A stretch of DNA of 64,000 nt from an uncultured Lachnospiraceae bacterium. Lineage in GTDB: Bacteria; Bacillota; Clostridia; Lachnospirales; Lachnospiraceae. Position numbers and translations under genes: made by a program. The notes under the pieces were generated by a model. It was not told where the DNA came from. It saw nothing but the letters and a program-made list of their open reading frames with translations, and did not search any database. Positions 17,459 through 26,768 of the stretch are shown here, piece after piece. The stretch lies in contig CAMNQH010000006.1 in the NCBI GenBank assembly GCA_946549035.1, positions 1 through 64,000 of the forward strand. The letters are read 5' to 3'. Positions within the stretch are counted from its first letter, which is position 1. Each line of letters begins with the position of its first letter.

Positions 17459-18179
17459 CGTGGGTATCCAGCATTTCCTGTATGCGGTCTCTTGTGTATG
17501 ATCCTAAGAATTTTTTTTGTTCCTTATCCAGTTCCTGAATACGAATGGGTTCGCCATATTGAATAATTACGTGGCAGGGTTTGATTCTCGGAAAGTGGTT
17601 TTCAAATATTTCAGCAGAATTGGTAATGGCTATGGGGATAATCGGGCAGCCGCTTTTTTCTGCCATTTTTAGGCTTCCTTCTTTGAAGGGCATCATTGTC
17701 TGAGGCTCCTTGTTTCTGGTTCCTTCCGGAAAGATACACATAGAAATACCATGTTTAATCTGGTCAATTCCCACCAAAATGGTCTTTAAACCTTCCTTGA
17801 TGTCATCTCGGTTCAAAAACAGGCAATATAGCCGTTTCATCCAGCTGCTTAAAAGAGGAATGCTGATCATGGAATATTTTGCCACATAACCGGTTAAATT
17901 CGGACATCGTGAATAGGTCAGGATGATATCAAAATAGCTCTGGTGATTGGGGATATACAGTACAGCTTCTTCTTTTGGAATGTGTTCTTCCCCCAGGACG
18001 GTAAGCTTTACGCCGCTTATGGCGATAACGACCTTAAAAGCCCATTGTACGATGCGCAGGCTGCTGATATCGGCGGCCTGCCTGTTGTACTTTTGCAGTA
18101 TCCATTCCACGAACATAATGGGGATAGACGCTACTAAAAATAAAATAAGGAAAATAATAGTAATAATAAAGCGTATCAT
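17445..18179 (-). CDS. plsC: 1-acyl-sn-glycerol-3-phosphate acyltransferase (PlsC family)
   Basis: The 244-residue protein starts with a hydrophobic anchor (residues 1-25). It carries the acyltransferase HX4D motif in NHQSYFD, the substrate motif FPEGTRNK and a later IPIAITNS block. These define lysophosphatidic acid acyltransferases, which make phosphatidic acid at the inner membrane face. Length is typical. It has no phospholipid genes beside it. The annotation to PlsC rather than a related lyso-lipid acyltransferase rests on motifs only. Confidence 0.88.
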   Translation of the reverse strand: MIRFIITIIFLILFLVASIPIMFVEWILQKYNRQAADISSLRIVQWAFKVVIAISGVKLTVLGEEHIPKEEAVLYIPNHQSYFDIILTYSRCPNLTGYVAKYSMISIPLLSSWMKRLYCLFLNRDDIKEGLKTILVGIDQIKHGISMCIFPEGTRNKEPQTMMPFKEGSLKMAEKSGCPIIPIAITNSAEIFENHFPRIKPCHVIIQYGEPIRIQELDKEQKKFLGSYTRDRIQEMLDTHGELL

Positions 18180-18319
18180 AACGTTGTTGTTAAAGGCTCC
18201 TTTGCTTTCGTTCTAATCTATTATAGCGGGGACGAAGAGGAAATACAATCAAAAAATGGAAAGTTTTATAATATTTCTTTTTTGTCATGAATAGAATGTA
18301 AAAAAAGTACAGGGGTGAA

Positions 18320-18733
18320 ATGATGAGAGTGTGGAAGATGTATACAGGCCTTTTTTTATGTGTATTGTTTTTGGTTACAGGCTGCAGTATAGAGCGGACT
18401 GACGAACAGAAGATACAGGATCTTGACTTTGTGATTGTGGAGGAGAGTCAGATGCCAGAGGATCTGCGGAAGTTGATAGAAGAAAAAAAGCAGGAAGAAT
18501 TCAAATTGGTATTTGATACGGAGAAGGATAAATATATTGTTGTGGGATATGGCAGGCAAAAAACCAATGGATATAGCATCTCTGTGGAAGAATTATATGT
18601 GACCAATAACGCTGTTCATATGAATACAAATCTAATCGGGCCTTCCAAGGGAGAGGCCATAAGCGAAGTAGAGAGCTTTCCTTACATTGTTGTAAAAACA
18701 GAATATCTGGATAAAAGTGTAGTATTTGAATGA
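18320..18733 (+). CDS. PrcB-domain lipoprotein
   Basis: The 137-residue protein has a signal peptide with the lipobox LVTGC, so it is likely a lipid-anchored outer-surface protein. After a Glu/Lys-rich stretch, residues about 70-135 (YIVVGYGRQKTNGYSI, then SFPYIVVK) match the PrcB C-terminal domain. PrcB-type domains were described next to surface proteases, but no protease is beside this gene. The start follows AGGGGTGAA. A good terminator follows, so it is a single-gene unit. Confidence 0.75.
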   Translation: MMRVWKMYTGLFLCVLFLVTGCSIERTDEQKIQDLDFVIVEESQMPEDLRKLIEEKKQEEFKLVFDTEKDKYIVVGYGRQKTNGYSISVEELYVTNNAVHMNTNLIGPSKGEAISEVESFPYIVVKTEYLDKSVVFE

Positions 18734-18749
18734 AAATTATGATATTATA

Positions 18750-18781
18750 AAACAGGCGCTATACAAGACGCGCCTGTTTTT
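18750..18781 (+). terminator. Rho-independent terminator after the PrcB-like gene
   Basis: AACAGGCG and CGCCTGTT pair around an approximately 12-base loop and are followed by a T tract. Confidence 0.75.
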
Positions 18782-18802
18782 TCTATGATTACAGGAGGTT
18801 TC

Positions 18803-19297
18803 ATGAGAAATATCGTTTTGATTGGTATGCCAGGTGTGGGCAAAAGTACGGCCGGAGTAGTGCTGGCAAAAGTACTTGGTTACAGATTTATAGATGCAGA
18901 TCTGCTGATACAGCAGGAAGAGAACCGTTTGCTGCATGAGATTATACAGGAAGAAGGAACGGAACGGTTTTTAGCTATAGAAGAGCGGGTGAACGCTGGA
19001 ATACAGACAGAGCGGGCGGTCATTGCGACAGGCGGAAGCGTCGTGTACGGGGCTAGGGCTATGGAGCATTTACATTCCATCGGCACTGTTATTTATTTGA
19101 AGCTGTCATTTGAAATATTAGAAAAACGGCTGCATAATATTCAGGGAAGAGGGGTAGTCCTAAAAGAAGGACAGACGTTGCGGGAATTATATGAGGAACG
19201 CGCCCCTTTATATGAGAAATATGCAGATATTACCATAGAAGAAGAAAACCGGGATGTGGAAGAAACTATCGCATTGATAGTACAGGCTATAAAATAG
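18803..19297 (+). CDS. aroK: Shikimate kinase family protein
   Basis: The ATG at 18803 (164 residues) has ACAGGAGG just upstream; a longer frame from 18785 would start inside the ribosome site. The P-loop is GMPGVGKST, followed by FIDADLLIQ, and ATGGSVVYGARAM matches the substrate-binding GGG-type motif with one Gly changed to Ser. ERAPLYEKYADITI is the usual C-terminal block. Shikimate kinase makes shikimate 3-phosphate in aromatic amino-acid synthesis. The FRxxE motif appears as ERFLAIEE with a shifted residue, so an AroK-like kinase of other substrate is possible. No other aro gene is in the window. Confidence 0.78.
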   Translation: MRNIVLIGMPGVGKSTAGVVLAKVLGYRFIDADLLIQQEENRLLHEIIQEEGTERFLAIEERVNAGIQTERAVIATGGSVVYGARAMEHLHSIGTVIYLKLSFEILEKRLHNIQGRGVVLKEGQTLRELYEERAPLYEKYADITIEEENRDVEETIALIVQAIK

Positions 19298-19418
19298 TCT
19301 TTCACAAGTAACCAAATTAGGAAATTTGCATAAAATATTCACAAGTAGTAATTCTCGGGCGAAAACAGATATCAACAAAAGATTTACAAAGAACAAGGTT
19401 TTTGGTAGAATGGTACTA

Positions 19419-19448
19419 TTGACAAAAGAGCACAAAAGCTACTATAAT
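19419..19448 (+). promoter_or_regulatory. Promoter of murA
   Basis: TTGACA (19419-19424) and TATAAT (19443-19448) are both perfect, with an 18-base spacer. Confidence 0.8.
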
Positions 19449-19484
19449 TATTACTCGTATGAAAACGGAGCATAGAGGTGCAAG

Positions 19485-20777
19485 ATGGAACAATATGTCA
19501 TAAAAGGAGGTAATCCGCTGGTTGGTGAAGTTGAAATAAGTGGTGCGAAGAATGCGGCATTGGCTATTTTGGCAGCGTCAATTATGACGGATGAGACCGT
19601 AACGATAGAGAACCTTCCAAATGTGAGGGATATAAATGCATTGCTGGAAGCAATGGAAGAGATTGGGGCAAGAATTGATCGGTTGGACGCCCATACAGTG
19701 AAGATTAACGGGGCTTTTGTGAAGGATGTTCCGGTGGACTATGAATCTATGAAGAAAATCCGTGCATCCTATTATCTTTTGGGATCTCTTCTGGGAAAAT
19801 ACAAGAGAGCGGAAGTGATTCTTCCAGGAGGCTGCAACATAGGGAGCCGACCTATGGACTTGCATATTAAGGGATTTCGTGCGTTAGGAGCTAATGTGGA
19901 GATACGCAACGGAGCTGTAGCGGCTGAAGCAAAGCATTTAAAAGGCAACCATATTTATTTGGATAAGGTTTCTGTGGGCGCTACCATCAACATTATGATG
20001 GCTGCTTCCATGGCGGAAGGAAAGACGACGATTGAGAATGCGGCTAAGGAGCCTCATGTAGTGGATATGGCAAATTTTCTCAACAGTATGGGAGCAAATA
20101 TTCGTGGCGCAGGTACGGATGTAATCCGTATTGTGGGAGTGGAGAAGCTCCATCGTACGGAATATTCCATTATCCCGGATCAGATTGAAGCGGGGACATT
20201 TATGTTTGCAGCAGCAGCCACGAAGGGCGACGTGACAGTGAAGAATGTAATTCCCAAGCATTTGGAAGCTACCACGGCAAAACTTCTGGAGATTGGCTGC
20301 GAAGTGGAAGAATTGGATGATGCCGTTCGGGTAGTGGCGTCAAAACCATTGCGGAATACACAGGTTACGACGCTTCCTTATCCTGGATTCCCTACGGATA
20401 TGCAGCCCCAGATGGCTGTACTTTTAGGGATTGCTGCGGGAACCAGTACAGTGACGGAAAGTATTTTTGAGAACCGCTTTAAATATGTGGATGAGCTGAC
20501 ACGAATGGGCGCTGCTATAAAGGTTGAGAGCAATATTGCGATTATTACCGGAGTGAGGCATTATATGGGAGCCAGAGTCTCCGCGCCGGATTTACGGGCG
20601 GGCGCCGCATTGGTAATTGCTGGTATGGCCGGAGATGGGATTACAGTGGTGGATGATATCCATTATATTCAGAGAGGCTATGAGGATTTTGAAGGAAAGC
20701 TGCGGGGATTGGGAGCTCAGATTGAACGTGTAAATTCTGAGAAGGAGCTGCAGAAATTTCGCTTTAAAGTTTCTTAA
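19485..20777 (+). CDS. murA: UDP-N-acetylglucosamine 1-carboxyvinyltransferase MurA
   Basis: This 430-residue enzyme transfers enolpyruvate to UDP-GlcNAc, the first committed peptidoglycan step. K22-N23 (GAKNAAL) and the loop PGGCNIGSRP with catalytic C117, the residue attacked by fosfomycin, are present. PDQIEAGTFMF and DLRAGAALVIAG are further family blocks. The length is standard. Low-GC Firmicutes often carry two MurA paralogues; only one is here. It has its own promoter at 19419 and a start preceded by AGAGGTGCAAG. Confidence 0.95.
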   Translation: MEQYVIKGGNPLVGEVEISGAKNAALAILAASIMTDETVTIENLPNVRDINALLEAMEEIGARIDRLDAHTVKINGAFVKDVPVDYESMKKIRASYYLLGSLLGKYKRAEVILPGGCNIGSRPMDLHIKGFRALGANVEIRNGAVAAEAKHLKGNHIYLDKVSVGATINIMMAASMAEGKTTIENAAKEPHVVDMANFLNSMGANIRGAGTDVIRIVGVEKLHRTEYSIIPDQIEAGTFMFAAAATKGDVTVKNVIPKHLEATTAKLLEIGCEVEELDDAVRVVASKPLRNTQVTTLPYPGFPTDMQPQMAVLLGIAAGTSTVTESIFENRFKYVDELTRMGAAIKVESNIAIITGVRHYMGARVSAPDLRAGAALVIAGMAGDGITVVDDIHYIQRGYEDFEGKLRGLGAQIERVNSEKELQKFRFKVS

Positions 20778-20824
20778 TACATGAACCGGTACTTCTTTTA
20801 GAGTGACATAGCGATTTGGGTTAT

Positions 20825-20905
20825 CCCTCAATGAACAAGGAGAGACACGCTGAGTTTAACGCCATTTTTATCAGTTGGGGCGTGTGTCTTTTTGCTCATT
20901 GGGGG
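20825..20905. repeat. Long imperfect palindrome, copy B of a dispersed element
   Basis: Arms CCCTCAATGAACAAGGAGAG... and ...CTTTTTGCTCATTGGGGG are near-complementary over roughly 24 bp. Its reverse complement aligns with copy A at 11060-11136, sharing CACxCGCCCCAAxTG in the centre. It fills the gap between murA and the metK promoter. No T tract follows directly. Confidence 0.75.
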
Positions 20906-20969
20906 TGTTTGTGCTTTTATAAATTAATTCCGCTGTGGGAAATGGATAAATTTTACGAGGTAAAACCTA

Positions 20970-20998
20970 TTGACATAATCTTTAAACAGGTGTATATA
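20970..20998 (+). promoter_or_regulatory. Promoter of the SAM riboswitch-metK unit
   Basis: TTGACA (20970-20975) and TATATA (20993-20998) are separated by 17 bases, about 40 bases before the riboswitch. Confidence 0.75.
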
Positions 20999-21037
20999 TA
21001 GTGATAGAAGATTTGAAAATTCCATATTGTAGAATTT

Positions 21038-21135
21038 CTCTTATTCAGAGTGATGGAGATACATAGGATCTGTGAAGTCACGGCAACCCCTGCATGGAAG
21101 GTGCCAACCTGAGCGAGCAATCGAACAATAAGAGG
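21038..21135 (+). promoter_or_regulatory. SAM-I (S-box) riboswitch
   Basis: The P1 stem CTCTTATT / AATAAGAG encloses the S-box core: CAGAGTGATGGAG, TGAAGTCACGGCAACC, and GGAAGGTGCCAACCTG. In this class SAM binding stabilises P1 and allows the downstream terminator to form, so metK is shut off when SAM is plentiful. The terminator at 21159 fits that mechanism. Confidence 0.93.
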
Positions 21136-21158
21136 GTTTGATTATCTTTGTATATTTG

Positions 21159-21185
21159 AATCCGCTTGCAGCGGATTTTTTTTGT
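21159..21185 (+). terminator. Terminator of the SAM riboswitch
   Basis: AATCCGC and GCGGATT pair around TTGCA and are followed by a long T tract. Confidence 0.88.
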
Positions 21186-21211
21186 CTAACAGAAAAAGGA
21201 GGAAAATGGAA

Positions 21212-22399
21212 ATGGAAAAATTATTGTTTACCTCGGAGTCCGTAACAGAGGGCCATCCGGATAAGATTTGTGACGCTATATCGGACGCTATCTTGGATGC
21301 ATTGATGGAGAAGGATCCCATGAGCCGTGTGGCGTGCGAGACAGCTACCTGTACAGGATTTGTTTTGGTGACAGGAGAGATTACAACGAATGCTTATGTG
21401 GATATCCAACGAATCGTTCGGGACACGGTAACAGGGATTGGTTATGATCGCTCCGAATATGGATTTGACGGGAATACCTGTGCCGTTATGGTGGCGATTG
21501 ACGAGCAGTCCGCGGACATTGCCATGGGTGTGGACAAGGCGTTAGAAGCAAAAGAAAATAAAATGTCGGACGCAGAGATTGAGGCTATCGGTGCAGGCGA
21601 TCAGGGAATGATGTTTGGCTATGCTACAAACGAGACAGAGGAGCTGATGCCATATCCGATTTCTCTTGCCCATAAGCTGACCCGGCAGTTGACAAAAGTG
21701 CGTAAGGACGGAACATTACGCTATTTGAGACCGGATGGAAAAAGCCAGGTGTCCGTAGAATACGATGAAAACGGAAAGCCCAAGCGTTTGGAAGCGGTTG
21801 TATTGTCTACGCAGCATGACCCGGATGTGACTCAGGAGCAGATCCACGCGGATATTCAGAAATATGTGTTTGATGAGGTACTTCCCAAGGAACTTTTGGA
21901 CGACAGAACCAAGTTCTTTATCAATCCCACAGGACGTTTTGTGATCGGAGGCCCTCATGGGGACGCAGGTCTGACCGGTCGTAAGATTATTGTAGATACT
22001 TATGGTGGATATGCCCGTCACGGCGGCGGAGCTTTCTCTGGTAAAGACTGTACTAAGGTTGACCGTTCCGCGGCATATGCAGCACGGTATGTAGCTAAAA
22101 ACATTGTGGCGGCAGGGCTGGCGGAAAAATGTGAGATTCAGCTTTCCTATGCGATTGGCGTAGCGCAGCCTACATCCGTAATGGTAGATACCTTTGGAAC
22201 CGGAAAGCTTGCGGATGATAAGCTAGTGGAAATTATCCGGGAGAATTTTGACCTTCGTCCTGCGGGTATTATAAAAATGTTAGATCTGCGCAGACCTATT
22301 TATCAGCAGACAGCAGCATATGGCCATTTTGGAAGGGATGATTTGAATCTTCCCTGGGAGGCAGTAGACAAGGTAGAAATATTACAAAAATATATGTAG
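21212..22399 (+). CDS. metK: S-adenosylmethionine synthetase
   Basis: MetK makes SAM from methionine and ATP. The ATG at 21212 (395 residues) is 9 bases after AGGAGG; another ATG six bases earlier is possible. The first residues [17 protein letters not shown] are the standard MetK start. [21 protein letters not shown] is the family signature region, and [16 protein letters not shown] is the phosphate-binding block. The gene is controlled by the SAM-I riboswitch immediately upstream, giving product feedback. Confidence 0.97.
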   Translation: MEKLLFTSESVTEGHPDKICDAISDAILDALMEKDPMSRVACETATCTGFVLVTGEITTNAYVDIQRIVRDTVTGIGYDRSEYGFDGNTCAVMVAIDEQSADIAMGVDKALEAKENKMSDAEIEAIGAGDQGMMFGYATNETEELMPYPISLAHKLTRQLTKVRKDGTLRYLRPDGKSQVSVEYDENGKPKRLEAVVLSTQHDPDVTQEQIHADIQKYVFDEVLPKELLDDRTKFFINPTGRFVIGGPHGDAGLTGRKIIVDTYGGYARHGGGAFSGKDCTKVDRSAAYAARYVAKNIVAAGLAEKCEIQLSYAIGVAQPTSVMVDTFGTGKLADDKLVEIIRENFDLRPAGIIKMLDLRRPIYQQTAAYGHFGRDDLNLPWEAVDKVEILQKYM

Positions 22400-22507
22400 T
22401 ATAAGGAATATCATTCTGAATTCTTAAAAAAATGTGATTATTTTTCACTCCTGTGAAGAAAGATATTAAAAATATGTAAAATTTGTGTTCAAATTTTGGG
22501 TTATGAC

Positions 22508-22537
22508 TTGACAGAAATAGAATCATAGGAGTAAAAT
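22508..22537 (+). promoter_or_regulatory. Promoter of the YehR-like lipoprotein gene
   Basis: TTGACA (22508-22513) and TAAAAT (22532-22537) have an 18-base spacer. Confidence 0.6.
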
Positions 22538-22593
22538 GCAATTTGAGCATGTAATTTCACATACTTGGAAAAACAGTTAAAGGAGAGAAAGAA

Positions 22594-23061
22594 ATGAAAA
22601 AAATGAGACGTATGGTTGCAGGCTTATTGGCAATTGGAATGGCTTTTGCATTGACTGCCTGCGGTGGCAAGGAGCAAACTGTTACATATCGCATGGAGAC
22701 AGAAGATAGTGGCATTAAGATGGTAGATACCATGACTTTAACAGCTAAGGGCGATAAGGTTGAGAAGCTGTCCGAGACAATCGAAATCGACACCTCTTCC
22801 TTGGATGAAGCAACAGCAGCAGTAATCAGCGAAACATACGACGCAATGGTTGAGCAGTACAAAGCAGTAGACGGTGTAGACTGCACCGGCGAATCAGCAG
22901 AAGGCAAGTATACCATTAAGATCGACGTTGATACCACAGGAGACGCTATCAAAACATTATCCGATCAGGGTCTGATGGAAGTAGAAGGCGATGCCAGCGG
23001 TATTTCTTTGAAGAAGACCGGTACAGCTCTGGAAGGCAGCGGATATAGCAAAGTTGAATAG
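22594..23061 (+). CDS. YehR-type (DUF1307) lipoprotein
   Basis: The 155-residue protein begins with a lipoprotein signal peptide ending LTACGG, so the mature protein would be anchored at Cys 23. The rest is a soluble beta-rich domain with TYRMETEDSGIKMVDTMTL and a C-terminal KKTGTALEGSGYSKVE, as in DUF1307/YehR lipoproteins. The function of this family is not established. It has its own promoter and terminator, and codon use looks more GC-rich and optimised than nearby genes, which suggests high expression. Confidence 0.78.
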   Translation: MKKMRRMVAGLLAIGMAFALTACGGKEQTVTYRMETEDSGIKMVDTMTLTAKGDKVEKLSETIEIDTSSLDEATAAVISETYDAMVEQYKAVDGVDCTGESAEGKYTIKIDVDTTGDAIKTLSDQGLMEVEGDASGISLKKTGTALEGSGYSKVE

Positions 23062-23073
23062 TTATAGGGTGAA

Positions 23074-23107
23074 CGAGACAGGTGAGAAATCATCTGTCTC
23101 TTTTTTA
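23074..23107 (+). terminator. Terminator after the YehR-like gene
   Basis: GAGACAG..TGA and TCA..CTGTCTC pair around GAAA and are followed by six T. Confidence 0.8.
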
Positions 23108-23255
23108 TAAAATGGACAATGTTACTGTGAAGCTCTAAAGAGACTTGTTTTAGAATTTTTTTATAATTTTTTAGAAAAATGACATAGGATTTTAGTAGAA
23201 AGGTTGTTATAATATAGCTTATCGAAAGTTGTAAAATGTTAAAGGGGTAAAGTAG

Positions 23256-24734
23256 ATGAAGCTGAGAACTAGATTGATAATATCTTTCTGTATCATTATC
23301 TTTGTTCCCGTGATGTTGACGGGGATTACATTCTGGGGGTTTGGACAGATACAGATGAAGGGAATTCGTCAGCTTTATGATGGAAGTACCAATCCGTATG
23401 AATATTTGCTGAATTCTATGCGGATGTTAAGTCATTTTACGAAAACAGATGTGGAAAAGCTGCAGAAGGTAGCCAGTGAGGAACCTGAGAAATTGGAGGA
23501 TTTGGAGTATCTGGCCGAAATTGATAAGGAATTGAAAGAGAAGTATTCTTTTCTTGTCGTCAGAAAGGGACAAGAGATACTTTATGCAGGAGATCAGGTT
23601 ACGCCAGAAAGTCTTCCGGATTATCAGGAAGAGGAGGTAAAAGGCAGTATTGGTTCTTATGTAGATGAGGAAGGACAGCTTCTGCTGAAACAGATAGATT
23701 TTCTGTATGTGGATAATATAGAAGGGAGCATGTTTATTGTAACGGCTATGGAGAAGCTATTGCCGGAGATTAAGGGAATGGTTGCGGACATGCTGATTTC
23801 TATTGTTTTGATTTTAGTTTTTACCGCAGGGATGCTGGTAGTCTGGATTTATAAAGGGATTTTTAATCCCATACGCAAGCTTCAGATTGCAGCGGAGAAT
23901 ATTAAGGACGGTAATCTGGATTTTACCATTGAACCGGAGAATGACGACGAGATTGGAGCTCTTTGTCAAAGCTTTGAAGAGATGCGAAAACGGCTGAAGG
24001 ATTCCACCGAAGAAAAAATCAGTAATGAGAAAGAGAACAAAGTATTAATTAGTAATATTTCTCATGATTTGAAGACCCCCATTACAGCCATAAAAGGGTA
24101 TGTGGAGGGGATTATAGACGGTGTGGCGGATACACAGGAGAAAATGGATCGATATATCCGTACCATTTATAATAAAGCAAATGAAATGGATACCTTAATT
24201 AATGAACTGACCCTATATTCCCAGATAGATACGAACCGCATACCGTATAATTTTAACCGTATTCTTGTGTCAGATTATTTTGAGGATTGCGTGGAGGAAT
24301 TAACCCTGGATTTGGAAAATAAGGGGATTGGCTTGGCTTACTTTAACTATGCGGAAGAAGATATGCAAATTATAGCGGATCCAGAACAGTTGAAGCGGGT
24401 AATCCATAATATCGTGGGTAATTCCGTAAAATATTTGGATAAGCAAAAAGGTTTTATCAATATACGAGTGCGGGATGTAGGAGATTTTATTCAAGTGGAG
24501 ATTGAAGACAATGGAAAGGGAATTGCCGCAAAGGATCTGCCCTATATATTTGACCGTTTTTACCGCACAGACACATCCCGGAATTCGGCCACTGGCGGAA
24601 GCGGGATTGGATTGTCTATTGTAAAAAAGATTATAGAAGATCATGGCGGCAGTATTTGGGCCACCAGCAAGGAGCACACAGGAACCATTATGTATTTTGT
24701 GATCCGTAAATATCAGGAGGTATGGAATGAGTAA
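23256..24734 (+). CDS. Membrane sensor histidine kinase
   Basis: The 492-residue kinase has one membrane helix at about 8-30, an extracytoplasmic sensor region at 31-175 without a recognisable ligand motif, a second helix at about 178-200 and a HAMP linker at about 200-250. The phosphorylated His is H270 in SHDLKTPITAIKGY. ATP-binding boxes are NIVGNSVKYLD (N), DNGKGI (G1), FDRFYRTD (F) and GGSGIGLSIVKK (G2). It should signal to the response regulator encoded next, whose start overlaps this gene by 8 bases. The layout resembles VanS/ResE-like clostridial kinases. The stimulus is unknown. Confidence 0.93.
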   Translation: MKLRTRLIISFCIIIFVPVMLTGITFWGFGQIQMKGIRQLYDGSTNPYEYLLNSMRMLSHFTKTDVEKLQKVASEEPEKLEDLEYLAEIDKELKEKYSFLVVRKGQEILYAGDQVTPESLPDYQEEEVKGSIGSYVDEEGQLLLKQIDFLYVDNIEGSMFIVTAMEKLLPEIKGMVADMLISIVLILVFTAGMLVVWIYKGIFNPIRKLQIAAENIKDGNLDFTIEPENDDEIGALCQSFEEMRKRLKDSTEEKISNEKENKVLISNISHDLKTPITAIKGYVEGIIDGVADTQEKMDRYIRTIYNKANEMDTLINELTLYSQIDTNRIPYNFNRILVSDYFEDCVEELTLDLENKGIGLAYFNYAEEDMQIIADPEQLKRVIHNIVGNSVKYLDKQKGFINIRVRDVGDFIQVEIEDNGKGIAAKDLPYIFDRFYRTDTSRNSATGGSGIGLSIVKKIIEDHGGSIWATSKEHTGTIMYFVIRKYQEVWNE

Positions 24735-25416
24735 AGTACTTATTATAGAAGATGAGGTTGCTATTGCGGATTTGGAGAAGGATTATCTGGAGCTTAGCGG
24801 TTTCGAGGTGGATATTGAGAATAATGGGACGGTTGGCCTTACCCGGGCATTGACGGAAGAGTTTGATATGTTTATTCTGGATTTGATGCTTCCGGGAATG
24901 GATGGATTTGATATTTGCAAGCAGATTCGGGAAGCGAAGAATACGCCCATATTGATGGTCTCAGCCAAAAAGGACGATATTGACAAGATTCGGGGGTTGG
25001 GGCTTGGTGCAGACGATTATATTACAAAGCCGTTTTCCCCCAGTGAATTGGTGGCGCGGGTAAAGGCGCATTTGGCCAGATATGAGCGTTTGATTGGCAG
25101 TAATATTGTGGAGAATGACATTGTAGAGATTCGGGGGCTTAAGATTGACAAAACGGCTCGCCGTGTCTGGGTAAACGGGGAAGAAAGACAATTTACTACC
25201 AAAGAATTTGATCTGCTGGCGTTTTTGGCTCAAAATCCCAATCACGTGTTCACAAAGGAGGAATTGTTCAGTAAGATTTGGGACTTAGAGTCGGTGGGAG
25301 ATATTGCGACAGTTACGGTTCATATCAAAAAGATTCGTGAGAAAATTGAGTATAATACAGCAAAGCCTCAATATATCGAGACAATCTGGGGTGTAGGATA
25401 TCGATTTAAAGTATAA
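24727..25416 (+). CDS. OmpR/PhoB-family response regulator
   Basis: The 229-residue protein has a receiver domain (residues 1-115) with the acidic pair E8-D9, phosphoacceptor D52 in LDLMLPGMDG, and the conserved K in DDYITKPFSP. A winged-helix DNA-binding domain fills residues about 130-228, ending IETIWGVGYRFKV. It is translationally coupled to the kinase gene upstream through an 8-base overlap. The regulon cannot be read here; candidate targets include the genes around it. Confidence 0.94.
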   Translation: MSKVLIIEDEVAIADLEKDYLELSGFEVDIENNGTVGLTRALTEEFDMFILDLMLPGMDGFDICKQIREAKNTPILMVSAKKDDIDKIRGLGLGADDYITKPFSPSELVARVKAHLARYERLIGSNIVENDIVEIRGLKIDKTARRVWVNGEERQFTTKEFDLLAFLAQNPNHVFTKEELFSKIWDLESVGDIATVTVHIKKIREKIEYNTAKPQYIETIWGVGYRFKV

Positions 25417-25446
25417 GGCAGCTCGCTGAAGGAAGGGGAGGGGAGG

Positions 25447-26145
25447 ATGAGGTTTTGTCCTGAGATTCTAATGGAAGATGGGGATGTTCTTATTTGCCGC
25501 AAACCGGCAGGAATCCCGGTACAGGCAAAAAGAAGGGGTCAGCTAGATTTTGAAGGGGCGTTAAAGAATTATCGTGCTTTGAAACAAGAGCCTCCGGAGA
25601 TTTATGTGGTGCATCGATTAGACCAGCCGGTGGAAGGGATTATGGTGTTCGCCAAAAACAAAAAATCCGCCGCTTCTTTAAGCAAACAGATCCAGGAAAA
25701 AGGGATGGACAAATATTATTATGCGGTAATAGAGGGCGTTATGGAGCCGCCGGAAGGAATTCTTACAGATTTTTTGCTGAGAGATGGAAAGAGCAATACT
25801 TCAAGTGTTGTGACGGAAGGAACAAAGAATGCTAAGAAAGCAGTATTAAGTTATCGTACGCTGCAGTTTTGGGAAGAAAAGAGTTTGGTAAAGATTTGTC
25901 TTCATACCGGACGTCATCATCAGATTCGGGTGCAGATGGCCCATGCCGGACATCCGCTGATGGGAGACAAAAAATATAATCCCCGGTGTGGGAAAGATTA
26001 TATGCCGGTGGGCTTGTGTTCGGTACAGATTGGATTTTTTCATCCGTCTACCGGGGAAAGAATAGAATATGTCATTGCACCCAAGGGAGAAGCATTTCGG
26101 TTATTTGAAGAAGTGAAATCAGAAGAATATGAGACCTTGAGATGA
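25447..26145 (+). CDS. RluA-family RNA pseudouridine synthase
   Basis: The 232-residue enzyme has the RluA catalytic motif HRLDQPVEGIMVFAK with D59 as the expected nucleophile, and the later LHTGRHHQIRVQMAHAGHPL block. It lacks an N-terminal S4 domain, so it is a short, catalytic-domain-only form, as in several rRNA or tRNA pseudouridine synthases. HRLDxxxxGxxV deviates from the usual HRLDxxTSG in having PVE for the TSG positions. The exact target uridine is unknown. It follows the response regulator by 30 bases and may be co-transcribed. Confidence 0.87.
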   Translation: MRFCPEILMEDGDVLICRKPAGIPVQAKRRGQLDFEGALKNYRALKQEPPEIYVVHRLDQPVEGIMVFAKNKKSAASLSKQIQEKGMDKYYYAVIEGVMEPPEGILTDFLLRDGKSNTSSVVTEGTKNAKKAVLSYRTLQFWEEKSLVKICLHTGRHHQIRVQMAHAGHPLMGDKKYNPRCGKDYMPVGLCSVQIGFFHPSTGERIEYVIAPKGEAFRLFEEVKSEEYETLR

Positions 26146-26162
26146 TAGGGATATAGTTGTAA

Positions 26163-26199
26163 AAAAGGTGTCGGGAGAGTATGGTTCTGCTGCACCTTT
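26163..26199 (+). terminator. Probable terminator after the pseudouridine synthase
   Basis: AAAGGTG and CACCTTT bracket a 22-base partly structured loop, followed by TATTTTG. It ends the two-component/pseudouridine synthase unit. Confidence 0.5.
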
Positions 26200-26233
26200 A
26201 TTTTGTGTAAATGATATGAAAGAGGAACACTTC

Positions 26234-26286
26234 TATATAGTATTTGCTATATAAATATTGAATTAATGCGATAAATGTAGTATAAT
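26234..26286 (+). promoter_or_regulatory. Promoter and dyad upstream of the BlaI-like gene
   Basis: TTGAAT (26258-26263) and TATAAT (26281-26286) are 17 bases apart. A 7-bp dyad TATATAG-N6-CTATATA (26234-26253) lies just upstream of the -35, and AGTA-N6-TACT overlaps the -10. Either could bind the BlaI-like repressor, but neither is the classical TACA/TGTA box. Confidence 0.5.
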
Positions 26287-26360
26287 AGTACTGATTTTAG
26301 ATTCAGGCTGGTTTTTGCAGAAAAGCAAAGTATAATTAGAATATAAAGGAGGTGAATTGG

Positions 26361-26768
26361 ATGGATTTTGATCAGGAAAAGGAAAAAGACTTAACCGCAT
26401 GCGAGGCGCTGATTATGAAGGCAGTCTGGAATTCTGAGGAGGATATTTCTACGGTAGAGCTGCAGAAGAATTTGAAGGAAGGGTATGGAAAAGAGTATGC
26501 CCTTACAACAATTCGGACGTTTTTAACAAAGCTGTCGGACAAGGGGTTTATTAGAAATTATCGAAGAGGAAAGAACGCTTTTGTACATCCCCTGAAAAGC
26601 GAGGAGGAGTACAAGGAACAGCAGCTTAAGAAGCAAACGGATTTCTGGTATTCAGGACGGACATCAAACCTGATCTGTGCGGCTTTTAAATCAGCCGATC
26701 ATTTTACGAAAGAGGACGCGGATAAGATAAGGAGTATTTTGGATGAGTGGGATAAGCGTAGCCATTAA
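26361..26768 (+). CDS. BlaI/MecI-family transcriptional repressor
   Basis: The ATG at 26361 (135 residues) sits 8 bases after AGGAGG; an in-frame GTG nine bases earlier overlaps that site. The N-terminal winged helix includes CEALIMKAVWNSEEDIS and a recognition helix around YALTTIRTFLTKLSDKGFI, typical of BlaI, MecI and CopY. The C-terminal part is the dimerisation region that the partner protease cleaves in known systems. The BlaR1-like gene overlaps its 3' end by 26 bases. No beta-lactamase gene is nearby. Confidence 0.9.
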   Translation: MDFDQEKEKDLTACEALIMKAVWNSEEDISTVELQKNLKEGYGKEYALTTIRTFLTKLSDKGFIRNYRRGKNAFVHPLKSEEEYKEQQLKKQTDFWYSGRTSNLICAAFKSADHFTKEDADKIRSILDEWDKRSH

